A stretch of 64,000 nucleotides of DNA. Source: Bradysia coprophila (Eukaryota > Arthropoda > Insecta > Diptera > Sciaridae). Each line of letters opens with the position of its first letter. Position 1 is the first letter of the stretch. The stretch covers positions 1-64,000 of the forward strand of contig NW_023503306.1 of assembly GCF_014529535.1 (NCBI RefSeq). Direction: 5' to 3'. The notes beneath the pieces were generated by a model. It was not told the origin of the DNA. It did no database searches and was given only the letters and a program-made list of their open reading frames with translations. The position numbers were made by a program, and so were the translations under genes. This document shows, in pieces, positions 59,347 through 64,000 of the stretch.

Positions 59347-60995
59347 GTTTTTATCAAGTTGACATTTCAAACAATCTGTAGTGATTGTGTTCAATTCGTG
59401 ATCAACTCAGAAGTGTCTTAAACTGTTCTTTGCCTTGTTCAAATTAAGAAAATACGCAAATGTCACGTTACATTATGCTCCAATTAATAGTAAATTTTCT
59501 CAAAGAAAAACGAACACCAAGATAGGTTACTTTGGTGATTTACCAGTAATTACTTAGAAATAATATGCTCACAATCCGAATACTTTTTTTTCTTCTCTTA
59601 AGCCCAAAGTCGCTCGTCCTGTCATTTATGGCAAGTATTAGCAAAAATTAATTTTTATGAAAATTTTAACATTCCAAAGCTACTATCAAATTAAACGTCT
59701 GCTTTGAGTAAAAATTGACGTAATGAGATCCCTTGGGAGCAGTACTACAATAGTCTATTATGCCTTGTTTTCTATATTCTTTCAGCATATAATCGGATTA
59801 CTGCGAGATACTGACTGACAGAATATAAACCAAGTAAAAAAGATAAATTTAATTAACAATCTTGAAGCTAGCAATTTCTCTATATGATATGGTGGTGGTG
59901 TATTTGAAAGCAGAAAACAGGAGAGAGAGATGGAATAAAAAAAAAAGAAAATGAAAAAAAATTCCTCACTTTGTTGGCTACAGACAATTGAAGCGTTTGT
60001 GGTATAAAACTGATGCAGTCATTGCTATTAACTCAATAAATTCGTTTTTAAACTTAAATTGGGTAGCAGATGGGAAAAATAATGGAATAGAAATTAGGTT
60101 ATGTGTATTATTATCATATCTGACAGCGGTGTCGAAGGGGGTTTCGCACGGACAATATAGTGATGAGAGGTGTTCAATATTCATTTATCGCGTTGTAGGC
60201 GGTCTATATGATACGTACATATATATATGCAACGCCTTACACAGTATGTAGAATGTGAAAAACCCTCTTAATGAAATTTCAGTGGAATTTACTTTGACAG
60301 GAATGGCGGGAATGTCTGAACATGATGAGCTTGTACATGATCACAGCATTTATGAGCTGACTAACAATGTAAAATAATTTTTTTTAATTGCTGTTAGCAT
60401 TTTATGTATTTTTCAAAATGAGTGTGCACGTTATCATAAATCATACAATTAAAGTTATGATGCAACGAATTTGAAAACAAATGAATGAAAATGGATGACG
60501 ACGGTGATGAACATGTAATTTTATTTTACTTAATATTTTTAATTTCGTTGAAACTTTCAACAGTCACTCTTCAAAGTTAATTGTTCGAGGATTTTCAGGC
60601 TTTGATTATGTTAAAGGAAATTTTTCAATTCGCAACAGTTAGTGGCAGTGGAATGATATGTGGCAATGTCAAAGATTTTTTTTTATTTACAAAATCAAGA
60701 AAACATTGAGAAAATCAAGAAAATATTTGTTTACATAAAAATATGAGCTGGTAACGCATTTAGTCAAGCCAGTGCAATATCCTGCTTTAACGAGTAAGTG
60801 AAACCTTCTTTTATATCGTTACATGTTCAGTAAAGAACTACTACAGATCAAGAAACAAGATAGTAAGTATTTAATGATTCATTTAGTGTCCTATTATCTT
60901 CTTCTGCATTGTCACCATACCGTACACCATACCAGTTGCAACAACGACACAACTCTTTTCAATAGTTTTGCCGTCGAACTTGAGGCTTATGCTTA

Positions 60996-61109
60996 GTTTC
61001 CACTTACCAAAAAAGTACTCCTTGTGAGAGACAAAATTGAATTTTTTAAATTTTTCCTTTGTTTATTTGACAGTTTGCTCTCTCACGGAGTACTTTTTGT
61101 TGAGTGGAA
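60996..61109. mobile_element. Foldback MITE (GTTTCCACT ends), copy 2
   Basis: GTTTCCACTTACCAAAAAAG and, inverted, TTCCACTCAACAAAAAGTAC; CTCTCACGGAGTACTTTTT arm. Related to 30602-30683. Confidence 0.55.
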
Positions 61110-61190
61110 TGGACACTTTAGAATTTGACCGCAATATTGCATTTCAAATTGTTGATTTGAATTTCATACGTTAACTAATGCGTTAGTTAA

Positions 61191-62230
61191 GAGGAATCTA
61201 CACATGGGTAAATTTTTGCCTACATTTGGGGGGTAAAATTATTATTATTTTGGAAAAAGTACGGCCATAGTTTCGTGTTAAAATGTGTTAGTTTTCTGTA
61301 AAAATTTAAATGTTTGTGGTGATGTAACCGAGAAAATTGACACATATTTCGAGTTTTCTCGGACTGAGGTTACACCAGCACAAACATTTACATTTTAACT
61401 AAAAGCTAACACATTTTAACATTCCAAAAAGAATGCAAGTCTAAAATTATCATCAAAATAATAAAAATTTTGCCCCGAAATGTAGGCAACAATTTAGCCA
61501 TGTCTAGATTCCTCTTAATTAGTTAGGTCCAATGTGAATCGGCTGTTTTGTAACTCCTAAAGTCAAGCATGCAACCAATCAATGAAATTAAATTCTCATA
61601 CATTCTTCCAAATTACAAATTTCATTTCACCAAGTGATTGTATACTCAGCTTAAGAGGAATCTTCACTTGGCAAAGCCTACATTTGGTCGCAAAAATGCT
61701 ATAGTTTTGATGATCATTTTGCACTCGCATTCTTTTTGGAAAAAGTAAAAACATCGTTTGGTTTGGTGTTGAAATGTTTTAGCTTTGAATAAAAATAGAA
61801 AAGTTTGTGGTGATGTTATTTAAGTCAGAGAAAACTCAATAGTTCACGAAAATTGACACAGATTTTGAGTTTTATCGGACCTACGCAAACATTTCTATTC
61901 TTTATTCAAAGCTAACACATTTCAACCCCAAACAATGTTTTTACTTTTTCCAAAAAGCATACAAGTCCAAAGTGATTATCAAAAATAAAACATTTTTGCG
62001 CCCAAATATAGGCTACACATTTGCAAGGTGAAGATTCTTCTTAAACGTTTCTGTAGGTATCTCCAAGTGGTATAAGTTATCACTCACAAACCAATTTTTC
62101 CTATAAAAGTAACACATTTTTGCGAGCTTTTATGGTTTTACTTAAAAAAAATGGTTCAGAGAAATCATCAAAGATGCGAATATTTTTCTGCCCAAATGTA
62201 GTCCACAATTTTTCAAAGTGTCCATTGCTC
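61191..62230. mobile_element. Three TTAA-bounded MITEs in a row
   Basis: 61191-61514 (GAGGAATCTACACAT end, TTAA both sides), 61655-62040 (GAGGAATCTTCACTTGGCAA and inverse, TTAA at 61651 and 62041) and 62045-62230 (partial, ending CATTGCTC before TTAA 62231). The last two share one TTAA. Same family as 44654-44967. Confidence 0.7.
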
Positions 62231-64000
62231 TTAACGAAATTTTCAAAAACTGCTCAGTTTTCCCGGAGTTGGTCCAACTAAATCTATTTTCTGTCGAAAG
62301 GTAACACATTTGTGGTCATTATTGCGGTCCTATATTTTTGAAAAAGAATTATAATAAAGAACATTTCGGATTACTAGATGAACCGAGTTGCGGTGAACTT
62401 TAAATAATATCTTGCCTCCTTGGGGAAGACACAAGCGTCTGGTGAACATATTTGACAGTGTTAATTGAGCCCTGACTTTGAGCTAAGTTCAATTTCCATT
62501 TACGCAAGCAAAGTATGACAGCACTTACACAGTACATTTATTTATGTTGGAAAACCTCGACAGTCTTTTCCAACATAATAAAAAACAAACAAAAATGTTC
62601 TCGTCTTTCGTAAATGTTGAAAAGGCGATAATCAATTTATTTAGATTATCCGTGCAAATATTGTAAATGTTTAAGCTGCTTTACGGTAATTTTATAGACT
62701 TAATCTTCTCTCAGTTAGAGAATGGAAAGCAAGCAAATGAAAAACCCAAATCTTTCACCATATAGCCCTGTGCTGAGGGTGAAAAATGAATAACCTTTTT
62801 TTACGTTATAGCGACGCGACGGTATCTTTATTAATGACTTAATGAGATTTTTCCTCGGTAATATTTTGATATTCAAAATCGTTCTTTTATGTGATTCTGA
62901 TAAAGTCACGAAAAATGTTGGAAAAAGAAATTGAAAAGTTTATGTCTTTTGTACAATGAACTGTGAGTTTTTATCGTATCATAGAATTTTCATTTGATGC
63001 TTGCGACGATATATTTACACAAAACTTAATTTATTGCCGTTACAGTATGACAGATGATACCAGAATATATGTTTGTGTTCCATTCATCGATTTAGGTACC
63101 TGCAGCTTAATACTTATCCATTATCCTATTATCCATGGTGGATCTACGACTGTGTAAAAGTAGGAAAGTCTAGAAAGATTAGCCATCAATGTCCGCTACA
63201 CAAATCTTATTTCTTTATTCAATTTCAGCCCTAAAGGTTGATATTAGTGTAGATTAACGTCATAAGACATAAAATGCGACAATAATCGAGTGTATACACG
63301 TATACCAGCTATGCGAGTATGTCTAATATATACGATATTGTTGGTGTGTTAACGTCATTACCGGTTTTGGGACATATATGTAAAGCCGCAGGTCAGGCAA
63401 CTTTTCATAGGAGGAAACTTAGGAAAAGAAGACAGAGAGGGACAAGGTTCGTTGAAAAGAGGATAAAATGGAAAGGAGAGCAGAAGGAATGAAATTGGAT
63501 GTGCATAAATTTTGTTAATTTAATTCCGCAAATTTTAGAGAGAATTAACTAAGCCCCAAAGACAAAACTAACTGTTTAGTAAGAACGTCTGTTTCGGGCT
63601 TCAATAGTGCATTCAAAAAATTTCTAGTGTGAAACTTTGTTGTAAATCCGCTGAAAATTCAAAACTAAAAGTGTCGAACACAAATCAAATGCAGCGTCGC
63701 ATTTGGATCATACTTCACGATATTATCATATCATAATGCGTTCAAAAATGTGTTTGTTATACAGCCAGTCGGTGAAATAAAGTTATCATACATTTTTCCA
63801 CAACAGCCGAAAAATTTGACAGATTTGTCAAAATTTCGTTTCCCTTGTGGCCTGCTTATACTTTGCTTAAAGCATTTCATTTTATTTATGTAAATTTGGG
63901 GGGTAGAGATCGCAGAAGTAGGAAACATTGCAGAATCGATGCAGCAAAGCAATTTCGGGACTAGACTAGACAGAAACAAGTCGACAACCCCTCTGCTTGT

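Larger units (their letters stand above)
56200..64000. other. Right-hand 7.8 kb: no recognised gene
   Basis: No exon with family resemblance on either strand. Contents recognised: MITEs at 57054, 57736, 58133, 60996, 61191, 61655 and 62045, a long-arm inverted repeat at 58413-59346, a small tandem repeat at 59160-59225, a pyrimidine-rich tract around 57365-57470, and (GA)n near 59923. From 62250 to the end only AT-rich DNA is seen. Confidence 0.5.

Overview
This is an AT-rich piece of insect nuclear DNA. The supported genes have GT-AG introns of about 60 bp to 5.5 kb. They include arthropod-type families: a Skeletor/Knickkopf-type cuticle protein and a GPI-anchored aminopeptidase N. Most intergenic and intronic DNA is palindromic mobile-element debris. 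A lower dipteran, such as a fungus-gnat-like fly, fits best, but that is inference from gene style and not from a marker gene.

Layout. 1-2751: satellite array of about 177-bp monomers. 3675-4634 (+): fungal/bacterial-type polysaccharide (chitin) deacetylase with one 60-bp intron. 4970-9536 (+): four-exon GPI-anchored aminopeptidase N, 336 bp downstream of the deacetylase. 11252-11950: 3' part of a retroelement ORF, whose downstream tail is a diverged copy of the satellite monomer. 13334-15915 (-): omega-amidase (NIT2-like). 17477-18504 (-): PHYHD1-like phytanoyl-CoA dioxygenase, first exon unresolved. 18.5-31.8 kb: gene-poor, filled with MITEs. 31856-52530 (+): nine-exon Skeletor-type protein (DM13-DM13-DOMON-cupredoxin plus a long disordered tail) with repeat-laden introns. 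54455-56196 (-): FANK1-like protein (fibronectin III plus ankyrin), probably carrying a one-base frameshift. 56.2-64 kb: no gene seen, many foldback elements.

Functional links are limited. The deacetylase and aminopeptidase N are adjacent, both look secreted or GPI-anchored, and both have GATA-type motifs upstream, which suits gut expression. NIT2 and PHYHD1 are metabolic enzymes on the same strand. Skeletor acts in cuticle organisation and has also been described in the spindle matrix. FANK1 is testis-expressed in mammals.

The two most interesting points are the fungal-type deacetylase, whose catalytic motif is created only by splicing (a candidate horizontal transfer), and the homology between the satellite monomer and the 3' tail of the retroelement about 9 kb away. 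The window also holds many MITE families, several with intact target-site duplications: two families with 8-bp duplications, two elements with 3-bp TWA duplications, and a TTAA-bounded family that sits end to end.
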